Source: Cyanophora paradoxa
Taxonomy: Eukaryota; Glaucocystophyceae; Cyanophorales; Cyanophoraceae
Assembly: GCA_004431415.1 (NCBI GenBank)
Contig: QPMI01000247.1
Span: 1-64,000, forward strand
Length of the DNA stretch: 64,000 bases
Reading direction: 5' to 3'
Shown: positions 25,001-46,845 of the stretch, piece after piece
Layout of the letters: every line of letters starts with the position of its first letter
How positions within the stretch are numbered: position 1 is the stretch's first letter
Program-made: the position numbers and the translations under genes
The notes under the pieces: model-generated
What the model saw: only the letters and a program-made list of their open reading frames with translations
Told to the model about the DNA's origin: nothing
Database searches by the model: none

Positions 25001-27395
25001 CTCCAGCCGCGTCTACGCCGGCTACGCGCAGGTGAACGTTCACCCGCCCGGTCGCCCGGCCCGGCCCCCGCGCCAGGCTCTGACCGGGCCTCGTTCGCCG
25101 CGCGCCTGCAGCTGGACCTCAACCGCACGGCCGGCACGGTGCAGGTCGTCGTCCTCGTGCCGCCGCCGGACGCCGGGCCGTACGCCCTCAACTGCTACGC
25201 CGTCCTCCGCCTCAACGCGAGCGCCGTGTCGGATCCGGCGGCCTCCGCGCCGGCGTTCATAATGGTGGGCGACGGCGGTGCCGGCGCGGCGGCGCTCCCG
25301 AGGCACAACTCGACGCTGGCGCTCCTCTCCGCCGGCCCCGACGAGTGCTCCGTCCTCAACTTCAAGTGGACGGCCCCCGCGCTCGACCCCGTCCTCGCCT
25401 ACAGCGTCGTCGTCAAGCCGTACAGCTCCAGCACGGACGGCATGCGGGTCCTGTTCGCGCCGGTGCGCGACAGGGTCGCTGCTCGCCGGCCGGCGCAGCG
25501 GCAGAGTCGCCTGACAGCGGCACGCGCGCGCGGCGCAGGGCAACCAGACGGCGCTGTCGGTGTCGAACCTCTCGCCGACCCGGAGCTACCTCGTCACCGT
25601 CATCGCGCTGCACCGGACGGCGATCGTGCAGTCGAACACTGTCGTCGCCGGCGCTGGCGACGGCGGTGCGGCGTGCAGGCGCCACCCGGGGCGCAAAGAG
25701 CGCGAGCTGACGCGCGCCGATTTTCGCTCGCAGGCGTGAGCATCTCGGGCGTGGGCCCCACCCAGAGCAGCTCGTTCCTTGGGACGGTGGAGCGGAGCCT
25801 TCTGGGCTTCGGGTTCCCCCTCTCGGGTCCGCCCGCGAAACTTTGCCCCGCCGGCCAACTTTCAAGCTTGGAATTGTATTCTAAGCTCGCGCGCGCTCTC
25901 GCAGACCCGAACCTGGAGCTCTACATCGGCGGGCTCCAGATGCGGGACGTGCGCGCCGTGAACGGCTCGGCCATCACCTTCACCATCCCCGCGCCGGCCG
26001 CCGCCCCCGAGTGGGAGGTGGACCCGCCCGTGGACACGGGCCGCGACAGGCCCAACCCCGTCATCCTCTACACCAGCTGCGGCCGCTTCGAGTTCAACTC
26101 GTACTACTTCCTCCAGGTCCCGCCCCGCCTCCCGATCTTGGCTTTCATTCGCCCTCCCTAGGCCTAGCTTAGCACGGCTGGCGCCTTTGACCTGCGATTT
26201 CTTTCGGCGGGCAGGCCACGAAGACCTTCGACCTGGTGGACCCCGTGCGCGGCGTCAAGGTCCAGAAGCTCGTCCCCGTCTCCGGCGGCGAGAACGCCAC
26301 CATCGCGTGCCTCGGTGCGCGCGCGCCGCAAAGCCGCCGCCGTTGACGACCGCCGGCGTCGCTGCCGCTGACGACTGGGGCGGCGGCGCCGATGTCGCGC
26401 GCGAGCAGACTGCGACTTCCGCGGCGACGACGACTACTGGGTGCACCGCGTTGCTTTGTCTCGCGCGAGCGCGCCGCTGACGACGGCGCGCGCCCGCCCC
26501 GCCTCCGCCGTGGGCACCAGGTCTACGTCTCGATCCCGGCGCCGGCGAGCCCCGGCTGGAACGTGACGGGCTACGAGGGCAAGGCCGGCACCTGCGCCGT
26601 CCGCGTCCCCGCCGTCTACCGCATCGACAACGGGCGCGTCCCATTATGCGATCCGCTTCCATCGCGCAACGACATCGGCGCTGATTTCGCGATCGCGGTA
26701 CCGATCGAGCGCAGGCGGCTGGACTTTGCGGCGCCGACCTTCAACGCGTCGTGCCTCGCCGGCGCCGCCCCCGGCTCCCGCCGCCGCCTCGCCCAAGTCT
26801 CCGATTCGCGCGCCCTCAACAGCTTCTACGACGTGTAAGCCGGCCCCCGCGACGCGATGCAGCCTCTAAATCTCTGGCCCGCCCCCGCCTCTGACCCGGC
26901 CCCGTCCCCCCCAGCGTGCTGGTCTCGCGGCAGCAGGGCCCCTTCCTCATCTCCTCGGTGCGCGCGCGCGCCCTCCAACCGCGACCCCGACGCGAGACGT
27001 TGGCGTCCGACACGCGCGCGCCCTCGCGCGTCGCCGACGCTGCCGCGCAGTCGTTCGGGTGGTTCGACGCGACACGGAGCGCCTCCTCCGGCCCCGTCCA
27101 GAGCTCCCAGGCAGCCACGGCGACCACCTCTGACGAGGCAAGCTTAGAGCTATTTAATTCGCGCCCGCGCCGACGCTGAGCGTTCGTTCGTGCGGATGCG
27201 CAGGGCCAGAAGATGCTGCTCCTGCTCCTGCTCCTGCTCATCCTGCCCGCCGGCTGCTGCTGCGGCTGTCTGTGGCACTGGCGCGCCGTGCGGCGGCGGC
27301 GGCAGGCGAAGGGTCGGGGCGATCGCGAGCCCGCTGCCGGGCCCGCGGCCAAGCCGCAGTGGGGCGAGGCGGACGCGCTCCAGGTCTACGTGTGA
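19034..27395 (+). CDS. Large type I membrane glycoprotein: PPC-like domains, Ser/Pro stalk, FN3-like and IPT/TIG-like domains
   Basis: The start at 19034 leads to a hydrophobic segment ([20 protein letters not shown]) that reads as a signal sequence. Beta-rich Cys-containing modules follow ([77 protein letters not shown]) that resemble pre-peptidase C-terminal type folds. A Ser/Pro/Thr stalk spans about 23108-23590. Then come an FN3-like strand set ([14 protein letters not shown]), an IPT/TIG-like module ([20 protein letters not shown] with [20 protein letters not shown]) and many N-glycosylation sites. Near the end [20 protein letters not shown] is a membrane span with adjacent Cys residues, followed by a basic cytosolic tail ending LQVYV. 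More than 20 introns are needed. It is probably a cell-wall or adhesion protein. It could be two genes, though I see no convincing internal start or stop. Confidence 0.68.
19735..20293 (+). other. Long pyrimidine-only-like intron
   Basis: A GTGCG donor after NLGDY is followed by about 420 bases of almost pure C/T on the sense strand (blocks of CCCCCTCCCCTGCCCCC type) and then a GCAG acceptor at about 20293. It is the longest intron in the glycoprotein gene. The C/T blocks are imperfect tandem units. Confidence 0.65.
23108..23590 (+). repeat. Ser-Pro-rich repeat stalk (PSPSP / TPSPSP units)
   Basis: Tandem codon blocks encode [30 protein letters not shown] and [12 protein letters not shown]. 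Such Ser/Pro/Thr repeats are hydroxyproline-type O-glycosylated rods in algal wall proteins such as pherophorins; that link is by composition only. Confidence 0.9.
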
Positions 27396-28530
27396 GGCGC
27401 AGCTGCAGCTGCAGCTCTCAAGATCTAGAGAGCTTGGAGCAAGCTTCCAGGCAGAATAAATTAAATTATCATGATATCGATCTCGATGCGTTTAATGCAG
27501 TCTAGATACCGTATATATACACGTACTGAAGCGCGAACCAGTTTCAAATTTCGATGTAGCAATTCGTGATACTTCGATCCTTTGACACTTCGATTCGGAA
27601 TATCCTGCCGGATTCGAAGTACAGGCATCCAATGATCTGTAGAATCTGTAGCTAGCTGTTGCTCAAGAAATGTAGAGCAAGATCTAGATATTCAAAAGCA
27701 TGCGCAGCAACTAGGAATACGCTGGAGTAGATCGCGTTCGTCAGCAGACTGAGGTTTGAGATCTAGAGATTCAGAGTTTCGAGTTCCGTTCGCAATCGTG
27801 TTTACGCTTACGCTTGAAATGTCTTACGCTTGCAAATGAATCGATATCTTGCAATGTAATTGCCGCAGTGCGCCTTGCAATTGCAAATTGCATTTGGAGG
27901 CCCTGATCATGACTCAGTGATTATGAGGCCGGGGGGAAGGCTATAGGCTATAGGCTTCAATTTGATCACGACCAACGGTTCAGGACCACAACATATCAGC
28001 TGCAGTGACTATCAGCTGATCATGAACTACAAGAATTCGGAACACATCATGATCGTGATCAGCTGCAGTGCATGACTATGTAAGTTAAGCCTATATAAAT
28101 TACTATGCTTAATTATAAGCCGCTTATGATCAAGGCCTAGAACAAAAAACAATATTAATGACGTGGAACAAATTCATGACTATGTGATTATAAGCTTAAG
28201 CCTAATGACTAATGACTATGACTAATGACCGATCATGACTCAGCGATGCAAATTCAGAACTACATGTACATATGCATGCATGCATATGGTCGATCACTGT
28301 CGCAGTACTAGTGTGGCACTATAGCTACGTGAGCTAAATGAATTCGAAGGCCGCTCGACGGGTGAAGCCCCGATCGCGACTCGGCGACGGCGGGCCTGCT
28401 GCTTTGATTTGACCTGCCTGCACGGCTGCTGATCGAGATCTAGATCTCGAGGATGACGTTCGGGGCGCAGCGGGCAGCTTGAGCTCGCCATCGGGGGCAG
28501 GCCGCGGTCGACGTCGCCGCTCCGATCCGA
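27396..28530. other. AT-rich convergent spacer with dispersed palindromic words
   Basis: This 1.1-kb island between two convergent stops is by far the most AT-rich part of the window. It repeats words such as TGATCATGACTCAGTGATTA (27904), GATCATGACTCAGCGATGC (28231), ATCAGCTGCAGTGACTATCA (27997) and TCAGCTGCAGTGCATGACTA (28058), plus ATGCATGCATGCATAT (28272). No coding sequence or clear terminal inverted repeats are seen. Confidence 0.55.
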
Positions 28531-38956
<10,426 letters not shown>

Positions 38957-40006
38957 CACCGCGACCTTCACGTCGCTCGCGACCGGCGACGGGCCCCGGG
39001 GCGCTGGCGCCGGGGACGGGCCGCGGGGCGCCGGCGCGGGGCCGCTTCCGGGGTGCAGATGGATAGTCGTGCCCTCCGCCGCCGGCGCCGGCGCTTCATC
39101 TGCGGACGCGACGCCGCGGCGTACGCGTCAGCTGCAACGCCAACCGCGCCGGCGAGGATTCGGAGGTGCGGCGCATGCGCCGCCTGCTGGGCGCACCGAG
39201 CGAGGCCGGCTGCTTTGGGTCGGCATCTCCGGGCCAGAAACTGCTCCACAGCTTCACCGCGCTCTGCATCGCGCTCCCGCGCAGCTCCGAGACGGCGGCT
39301 GCGCCGCGGTTTATCCGGTGCCTGTAAGCGCACGTCCGTTGGTTCAGTGGGGCGTCACCTGAATGCTGGCGCCTGCAGCTGCGCCGCGCTTCACTTCTTC
39401 GTACGCACCCGCTGCCGCTGTTGCGGTCCGATCACGCGGGGCGGACGCTCGCGTCAGTGTACTATAGCTCCGACTCCGCTCCGAGGCCTAGGCGGACGGC
39501 AGGCTGTCCCGCTGGCGCCACCGCTGCTAGTGCCACCGCGGCCGACCGCGCGCCGTGACCGGCGACGACTGTGCAGGCCGGCGCCCGCGGCCGCGCCTAG
39601 CTTCTGTCGCCTAGGTCGATCCCGGGACCCGGGTACGGCCCAAACGTTATGAACGGCGGTTGCAAGTCGATCTAGATCTAGATCGATATCTGAGAAACCT
39701 CCGGCTCGATCCGGTCCGGATCCGGATCCGGCTTTAGCTACTTCATTCCCTTCAGCTTCGTCGAACTCCCTGCCCCCTTCGTCGTCGACGCCGGCGCCCC
39801 CACGGCGGCACAGGCTGCCGCCGTGAGCACCGTCCCGCTCGCGGCCCGGTTCGCCTCGCTTCGTCGCCCCGGTCCCTTCTAGATCTTAGATCATCGCATC
39901 TAGATCTGCTCCCGCTGCGCGCGCCTCCCTCCTAGGCAGACAGCCGGGGCGAGGCGCGCGCCGCCCGCCAGTTCGTAGCTATAATTACAGACGGGGGCCG
40001 GGCGCC
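38957..40006. other. Spacer upstream of the TIR gene
   Basis: This 1-kb region between the TIR gene start and the flippase stop should contain the TIR gene promoter. It has nested GATC palindromes (GATCTAGATCTAGATCGATA at 39669, CCGGATCCGGATCCGG at 39715). A frame at about 39100-39330 (plus) reads fairly naturally but lacks a start and splice context, so I do not call it. Confidence 0.45.
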
Positions 40007-43000
40007 TCAGATGCGGGGCACGTAGTCGAAGTCGGGGGCCTGCACGGCGGGGCTCCCGCGGGGCCCCGCCACCGGCGCCCTCCGCCCCGGCGTCGCCGCG
40101 CTCGGGCCCGCCCCCGCCCCGCCGTCGTACCCGTAGCTCCCGTACTTGCCCGGCGAGCCGCGCCCCACTGCGCGCGCCGGTCGCCCCGCCTCAGAAGGGA
40201 CGGAGGAGAAAGGGCGGGGCCGGGGGCGGGCGGGCGGGGGGCGGCACCGGTGCCCTGGACGGCGCGGGGGGCGACGTACTGAGCCTGCCCGGGCTCCGCG
40301 GAGAACGCGAAGCCCATGTCTGCGCGAACGAAGTTGCGCGGGGCGGGGCGGGGGGGGGGGGGGGGGGGCGGGCGGGGTACGCACGGGCGCGGGGCCCGCG
40401 GCCGCCGGGGCGCCCCTCGAAGTACGCCACTCGGCGCTCCTCCTTCCGCCGCTTCTGCTGCCGCCGTCGGCCGGGGCCGGGCCGGGGGGGAGGAGAGGGG
40501 GGTACGCGGGGCGCGCCTTCATCTTCTTCATGCGGCGGGTGAGGTCCACTTTAGCGTACCCGAAGTAGTTGAATTGCACGCTGCGGGGCGTGAGTGGGTA
40601 CGCGGATCGCCGACGGGGGGGTACGGCGAACTAGCGGAAGACGAAGTCGGGGAGGAGGGCCACGGCGGGCGTGATGGCGATGCAGAGCCTGGGAGGGGAG
40701 TACCCGGGTCAGGAATGAAGGGGGTACGGTGATCGAGCGGAGGGGGAGGAGGGTACCAGAATGCGGGCCCCTTGAAGAGCTGGTAGGAGACGTAGTACAT
40801 GTCGGGGGCGAAGGTCGAGAAGCCGTCCGACGAGTACACTGCGCGCCCGTCGGATCGGGGGGAGGGGGGAGGGGGGAGGAAGCGGAGCCGGGGTACGCTA
40901 CGCGCCGGCGAGGAAGACGAAGTAGACAACGAGGGAGCCCCAGGTGAAGAAGTGCGTGAGGGCGCTCCACGTCGCCACGGAGAGCGCCAGCCGCATCGAG
41001 ACCGTCAGGATCAGCGCCGTGAACACAGCCGTCCCTGCGCCCCACGTCGGGCAGGAGGGGGGGGGGTTGGGGGTGGGGGTACGGGGCGCTCGCACCCATG
41101 GCCCACATGCCGAGGGCGACGCCCTCCTGAAGCGGCTCGTTCATCATCGAGAAGGGCAGGAAGAAGACCACTGATGGGGGTAGACGTGTGAGGACGATTC
41201 CGTGGGGTACAGGGAGGGGGAAGGGGGGTGGGGGTACCGACGGAGTGGAGGACGCCGACGAGGGCCCAGAGCCAGAACACCTTCACGTTGAACTGCGCGC
41301 GCGGGCGTACCCCCGGAGCTTGAGGGCGGGGTGGGGGGGGGGAATGGAGCGCAGTTGGCATCGCGTACCCCCGTGTTCTCCTGGCCGCGGGAGTAGAGCT
41401 CGGGGTGCTGCAGCGAGGTCCTCGCGGTCGTGTCCTGCGGGGGGTACGCGTCGGCGCCCCGCCGGCCGGCGGCCTCGGGTACGGGGGCCGCGCCTGGTCC
41501 TGGGTGGCCATGACGAGGACGGGGGTAGAGCAGAAGAGCACGTTGTAGAGGCCGGAGACCCAGCCTGGGGGAGGGGGGGGGGGGGGGGAATGATAAGCGG
41601 GCGGGCGGGGGAAGGGGGCGGGGGAGGGGCGGGGCGGACCCTCGTAGAGGGACTGCCCCGAGAAGCCGCAGAAGACGTTGAACCAGAAGTACGTGAACGC
41701 CAGACACACGTTCTTGTCTGCGGCGCGCCGTCAGGCGGAGGAGCAGGGGGGGTGGGGCGGAGGGAGGGGAGGGCACAGAAGGAGTAGAGGATGAGCTTGG
41801 TGATGCGCTTGTAGGACCAGCGGCCGTGCACGAGGAGGAGCCGCTTGAGGAAGCGGAACTGGGCGATCGCGAAGTCCGAGGCCAGCACCGCCTGCATGCC
41901 CTCCTTCCCCGAGATCCCCACGCCTGCGGCGCGGCGCGGCCCCCTCAGAGAGAGAGAAGGCAGAGGGAGGGAGAAGGGGCGGGCCGATGTGGGCGGCCTC
42001 GATCATGCCGACGTCGTTGGCGCCGTCGCCGATGGCGAGCGTCCGCGCCCGCTCGATGCGCTTCACCATGCGCACCACCTGCCGGCCGGCCCCGCGGGGC
42101 TGAGAAGAGCGGGCGGGGGCGAGGGGGCCGCGGGGGGGCGCAACGCGCCTCGGCCTTCTGGAGCGGGGAGACGCGGCAGCAGATGACCGTCGCGCACTGC
42201 CGCCCCAGGTCCTGCGGGAAGGATCAGAGTCAGATGAGGGCGCGGGCCAGCCGGCAGGAGGGGCGGAGCCGCGGGCCATGAAGAGGGAGCGCGTCTCGTC
42301 GTCGGCGAGGAAGTGCGCGAGCGTCGCCCCGTCGATCACCATCGCCAGCGTCTGCGGGGCCAGCCGTGAGGCGGTGCCGGGCTGGGCGGGGCGCGGGCGG
42401 AGGGAGCGCGCCTCGTTGGCGGTGGCGTTGCGGGAGGCCTCCGTCGCCTCCCGCAGCGCCCCCAGCGCCTCCTGCCGCTGGCCCTGCGCAGGTGCTCAGA
42501 GGCTGGTGCGGGGGGCGGGGGCGGCGGGGGCGCGCGCCTCGTTCAGCAGGACGATGCGGAAGCCGTGCTGGAGGACGCCGCAGGAGAAGCCGATGTTGAT
42601 CGCCGTCTCCTGCTTGTCCCCGGTGAGGACCCACACCTGCGCAGGCGGGCGACGCGGTCAGAGGAGAAGGAAAGGACGGGAGGGCGTGAGGGGAAAGGCG
42701 GGGGAGGACCCGGATGCCGGCCTGCTGGAGCGAGACGAGCGTGTCGGGGACGCCGTCCTGCGGAGCGCTCGGCTGCGAGGCGGGGCGGGGCGGGGCAGAG
42801 AGGATCGCCCACTGGCTCGCCTGGAGGCGGTCCTCGATGGCGGTGGCGCCGAGGAGCTGCAGGCCCCGCTCCAGCTCCTCCGCCACCTCATCCACCTGCC
42901 ACTTCCCCTCAGCCACCCCACGCTACGCTACGCTATGCTTTGCTTGGAAGGCGGGGCGGCGGGCCTTGCGCTCGCGGTCGACGAGGGAGACGGAGGCGGC

Positions 43001-46000
43001 GTGGTGCCGGGCCGCCCACGCCGCGTACGCCCCCTCGTCCAGCTCCGCCTGCGCCAGGGCGTCGCCCGGGGCGTCGCCCGGGGCGGGAAGGAAGGGGGGC
43101 GGGCGGGGATGGCTGCACGGACCCTGGCGATGACGAGGGTGCGGAGGCCGTCGGCCGCGAAGCGCTCGAGGGAGCGCATGGTCGGCTCCAGCAGCGGGTC
43201 GTCCGGCTGCAGCCGCTCGAACACCTGCCGGCGCGCGGAGGAGTTTAGGGACCTCTCTCAATGGAAACGGCGGGGGCGGGGGCGGGGGAGGACCTTCGTG
43301 TCGGCTCCCTTGGTGTAGAGCATGAGGCGGCCTGCGGCGGCGGCGGGCGGAGGCGCCCGGCGGCGGTGCTCAGCGGCGCGGGGGCGAAGCGAAGCTGCGG
43401 CCTCGGGGCGGGGCGGGGCGGGGCGGGGCGGGGCACCGTCGGGGGTGCGGACGACGACGGACATTCGCTTGCGGTCTGAGTTGAACTCGAGCACGTTCAG
43501 CACCTCGAAGCCCTGCCGCGTGCCCTGCACGGAAAAGGGTCAGGGGCGGCCAGGGGCGACGGCAGCGCCCGCGCGCTCGCTCGCTCGCGCCTGGGCGGAG
43601 ATCTCGACGCCGCCGGGGTTGCGCTTCTCGAAGACGAAGCCCATGGCGCGGGCGCCCTTGACCAGCGCCTCCTCGTCCGGGCTCGCCGCCTGGTAGATGA
43701 TCCCTGGGAGGGGTCGGAGGGGCGGGCGGGGGATCCGCTGCGGGCGGGCGCACGCTGCGGGTGCCGCTTGTCGCGCTCGGGGACGACCGTGTGGCAGACT
43801 GCCAGGTGCGTGAAGAACTCCCGCGTCTGCCCACCGCCGCCCCGTTGAGGCGAGGCGGGGGCGCGGCGCGGGGGCCAGGGGCGGGGGGCGCGCCAGCTCT
43901 CCCATGGGGCCCTCGCTCCGCAGGTCGGCCGCCAGGCGGCCCGCCGGGTCCGCCAGCCCCGCCTGCGGTCCCCCGGGCGCGTCAGAGCGGGCGGCGCGTC
44001 GCTCGAGGGCGCGGGCGGGCGGGCGGGCGGACCGCGGCGCCGGCGCGCTGCGCGAGCTCGTCCGCGCGGTTGGCCGCCGGGTCCGCCCGCAGCTGCGCGT
44101 ACTGCCGCCGCGCCGGCCGGTCCGCCGGCTGCGCACGCAGCGGGGCGGGCGGGTTCGAGGCCAGGCGAGGGATACGGAGAGTACAGGGGTACGAGCGCGC
44201 CTTGGAGGGGCTGCCGTCGGGCTCGATGCCGCCGGACTCGAGGTCCATGTACCCGTCGCGGGGCGGGCTCCCGTCGCGCCCGCCGTAGCTGTGGCCGTAC
44301 CCGTCGCCGTCCTCGCCCCCCTCGTCCTCGTCGCGCTCGGGCCCGCCGTACTCGACGCCGGCGATGCAGCAGCGCTTGAACTCCATCACGTTCCGCGTCA
44401 GCGTGCCCGTCTTGTCCGTCAGCACGTACTGGATCTGCGGCGGCGGCGGGCGAGGCTGAGCTGAGCCGAGCCTGCGGCCTGCGGCCTGCGGCGTGCAGCG
44501 AAGCTAAGCTAAGCTCAGTCTCGCGCGCCTGGCCGAGCTCCTCGTTGAGGTTGGAGGTGCGGGCCTTGGCCGGCGTGTCCGTCTCCGCGTCGTACATGTC
44601 CAGGTCCCACCCGATGAACAGGCACTGCGTTGCGCGAGCGCGCCGCCGTCAGGCCCGCCAGCTGGAATGGGAACGGGGCGCCGGGGCCGCACCTGGACCA
44701 CCTTGACCATCTCCAGGGAGACGTACCTTGCCGCCGGCAGGCAGGCGGGCGCCGTGAGGCCGGGCGGGGCCGGGGCCCGGGGCGGGGGCAGGGCGGCGCA
44801 CAGGGAGATGGGGACGACCTGGGAGTAGAGGACCAGGAAGGTGACGAAGAGGAGGGCCTGCCGGGGGCGTCGGCGCGGCCGAGGGGGGGCGGGGCGGGGC
44901 GCACGGAGCGGGCGGTGCCCTGCCCCGCGATCTGCAGGAACCACATGTTGTTCCCCAGGTTCTCCTGCGCGCACCGTTGGGGGCGGAGAGGCGGGGGGGG
45001 CGGGGGGGGGCGGGAGGCGCGCCCGCCAGAGGTGCGCGGCGACGGTGCAGAAGGTCGCCAGCGAGAGCAGGATCACGAAGACTGCGGGGCGCGGGCGGGG
45101 CCGGGGGCGGGCGCGGGGCTGAGCGGACGCGGCAGGGGCGGGCGGCAAGGGAGGGCCGGGCACCGAGGAGGAGCTGGTAGTTCATGATGCGCTCCACGTT
45201 CGACCGCTTTAGCTTCTTCTTCCTGCGCGGCGCCACCCCCCCGCCGTCAGGAGAGCCGCTTCAGAAGAGGGGGCCCTCGGGGCGGGGCGCGCGTCATGTT
45301 TCGCATGAGGCGGGTGTCGAGGCCGGTGTAGACGGCGAGGCCGTGCACGAACTCGGTGTTGCGGAGGACGGCGCCCCGCAGCAGCAGGCTCTCGACGCCC
45401 ACGGGGGCCGCCTGCCCGCCCAGCTTCATCGCCCCCGCGAACTTGTACAGCTCGTTGTTCGGCGGCTCGCAGTCCACCTCCGCTGCGCCCGGGCAGCCGC
45501 GCAGAGGCGGCTCGGCTCGGATCCCGAGAAGGGCGGGGAGGGCGGCCTGGGCCTCGCTCGCTCACCCCGCAGGCTCAGGAGCTGCTGCACGGAGAGCGCG
45601 CCCGACGTCTCCTTCACGCTGTTCTTGATCTTCAGGTTCGTCTCCCTGCCGCCGCCCCCGCGCAGTCAGCCGCGCCGCGCCGCGCCGGCGCCCGCCGGAC
45701 GGCCGGCCGGCCGCACCCGTCCAGGTTGGCCGTCTCGATGTAGCAGGTACCCTGCGGCGCGCTGAGCGGCGGGCGGGAGCGCGGGCGCGGCGCGGGCGAG
45801 CGCCGCGGGAGCGGACCTGGGGCCCGGTGGAGGAGAGGAGGACGAGGTCGGCGGGGAACTGCTCCTCGCTGGCCACGCGCACGATGTCGCCGACCTCGAT
45901 CTCGTCCCAGCGCACGCGCACGAAGCCGCCCCCGCGCAGCACCTCGGTCTTCGAGCTGTTCATCTCCCGGTCCGAGAGGTACCGCCGCTGCAGGGGGGGG

Positions 46001-46638
46001 GGCGCGTCGGTGGGCGCCCCGCGGGCCGGCGGGCCGGCGGCGGGGCGCGCACGTAGTCCTCGACGGCCTCCTTCACGATCGACACGAACACGACGAACGA
46101 GAGGGCGCCGATGGTCGAGAAGCGGCCGCCGGCGTTGAGGGGCGTGATCTCCTGCGGGATGGAGAGCGCGCCGATGACGAGGAAGTACGCATTCGCAAGC
46201 CTGCGCGGCCAATCAGCACGGCCGTGCAGCGGCCGCGCCTGCGGCTAAGCCTCGCGCCTGGAGAACTGTTCCCAGAGCGCCTGAAAGATGAACGTCACGG
46301 CCGAGTACTTCGTCGTCGATATGTCTGCACGCGCGAACGCCGGATAAGTCATCGGCGACAGGCGGGGCTCTGACTGAGCCGCGCGGCGGACGCGGTTGCG
46401 GCGAAGGCGGCGCACAGTTGGAGCAGTAGGCGGTCTCGCCGTTGAGGGGCGCGTTGTTGGCGTAAACGGTGCGTGGCTGACGATTGTCGGTAGGATACCT
46501 CTTGTGCGTGAGCCTCAACCAGCGCATGCACTGGGCAGCGATCAGTGGTTTGAACGGCACGGAAAGACTGCCGAACGCGAGGCTCCGCGTGGCGCGCACC
46601 CGCCAACGAAACCTCTTCCATAGCGACACTCTCCCCAT
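40007..46638 (-). CDS. P4-type ATPase (phospholipid flippase)
   Basis: This enzyme flips aminophospholipids from the outer to the inner leaflet of plasma, Golgi or endosomal membranes, usually with a CDC50 partner. The N terminus holds [13 protein letters not shown] and [19 protein letters not shown]. The actuator domain has [18 protein letters not shown] and [11 protein letters not shown] joined to [11 protein letters not shown] (the DGET-type loop). The M4 signature is PISL joined to [11 protein letters not shown]. The phosphorylation motif is [19 protein letters not shown] (about 44395-44425). The nucleotide domain includes [10 protein letters not shown]; the hinge is [20 protein letters not shown]. 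Then [20 protein letters not shown] and [15 protein letters not shown] lead into the C-terminal membrane helices, and the end reads FDYVPRI. About 25 introns. The start at 46638 gives a basic N terminus ([12 protein letters not shown]). Confidence 0.95.
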
Positions 46639-46845
46639 GGTCGCAGGGGCGCGCGCCGGCGGGCGCCGGCACTGAAGGGCGCTCGCTTCAAGTCCGGAGG
46701 AGGCGCTGCCTGCCGATACGCTCTAACAGATGAGCGCAACCTCGGCGCTGCGCCGCTCGGCCCGCTCTTCCCGCGCTGTTGAGCTGGCTCGGTCTTCCCG
46801 GGTACAGCGATCACGACTCCGTGCAGTAGCTTGAAAAAGCGAGTC
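46639..46845. promoter_or_regulatory. Bidirectional promoter region, flippase and TPM gene
   Basis: About 207 bases lie between two divergent start codons. No distinct core element stands out. Inferred from geometry only; the exact plus-strand start is uncertain. Confidence 0.35.

Noticed and set aside
27396-28530. AT-rich island as an inserted mobile element
   Set aside because: No transposase-like frame, no paired terminal repeats and no flanking duplication that I can see.
39100-39330. Plus-strand frame with natural-looking composition (RRLLGAPSEAGCFGSASPG, ending FIRCL)
   Set aside because: No start codon context, no splice partners and no family match; it lies in the 5' region of the TIR gene and may be chance.
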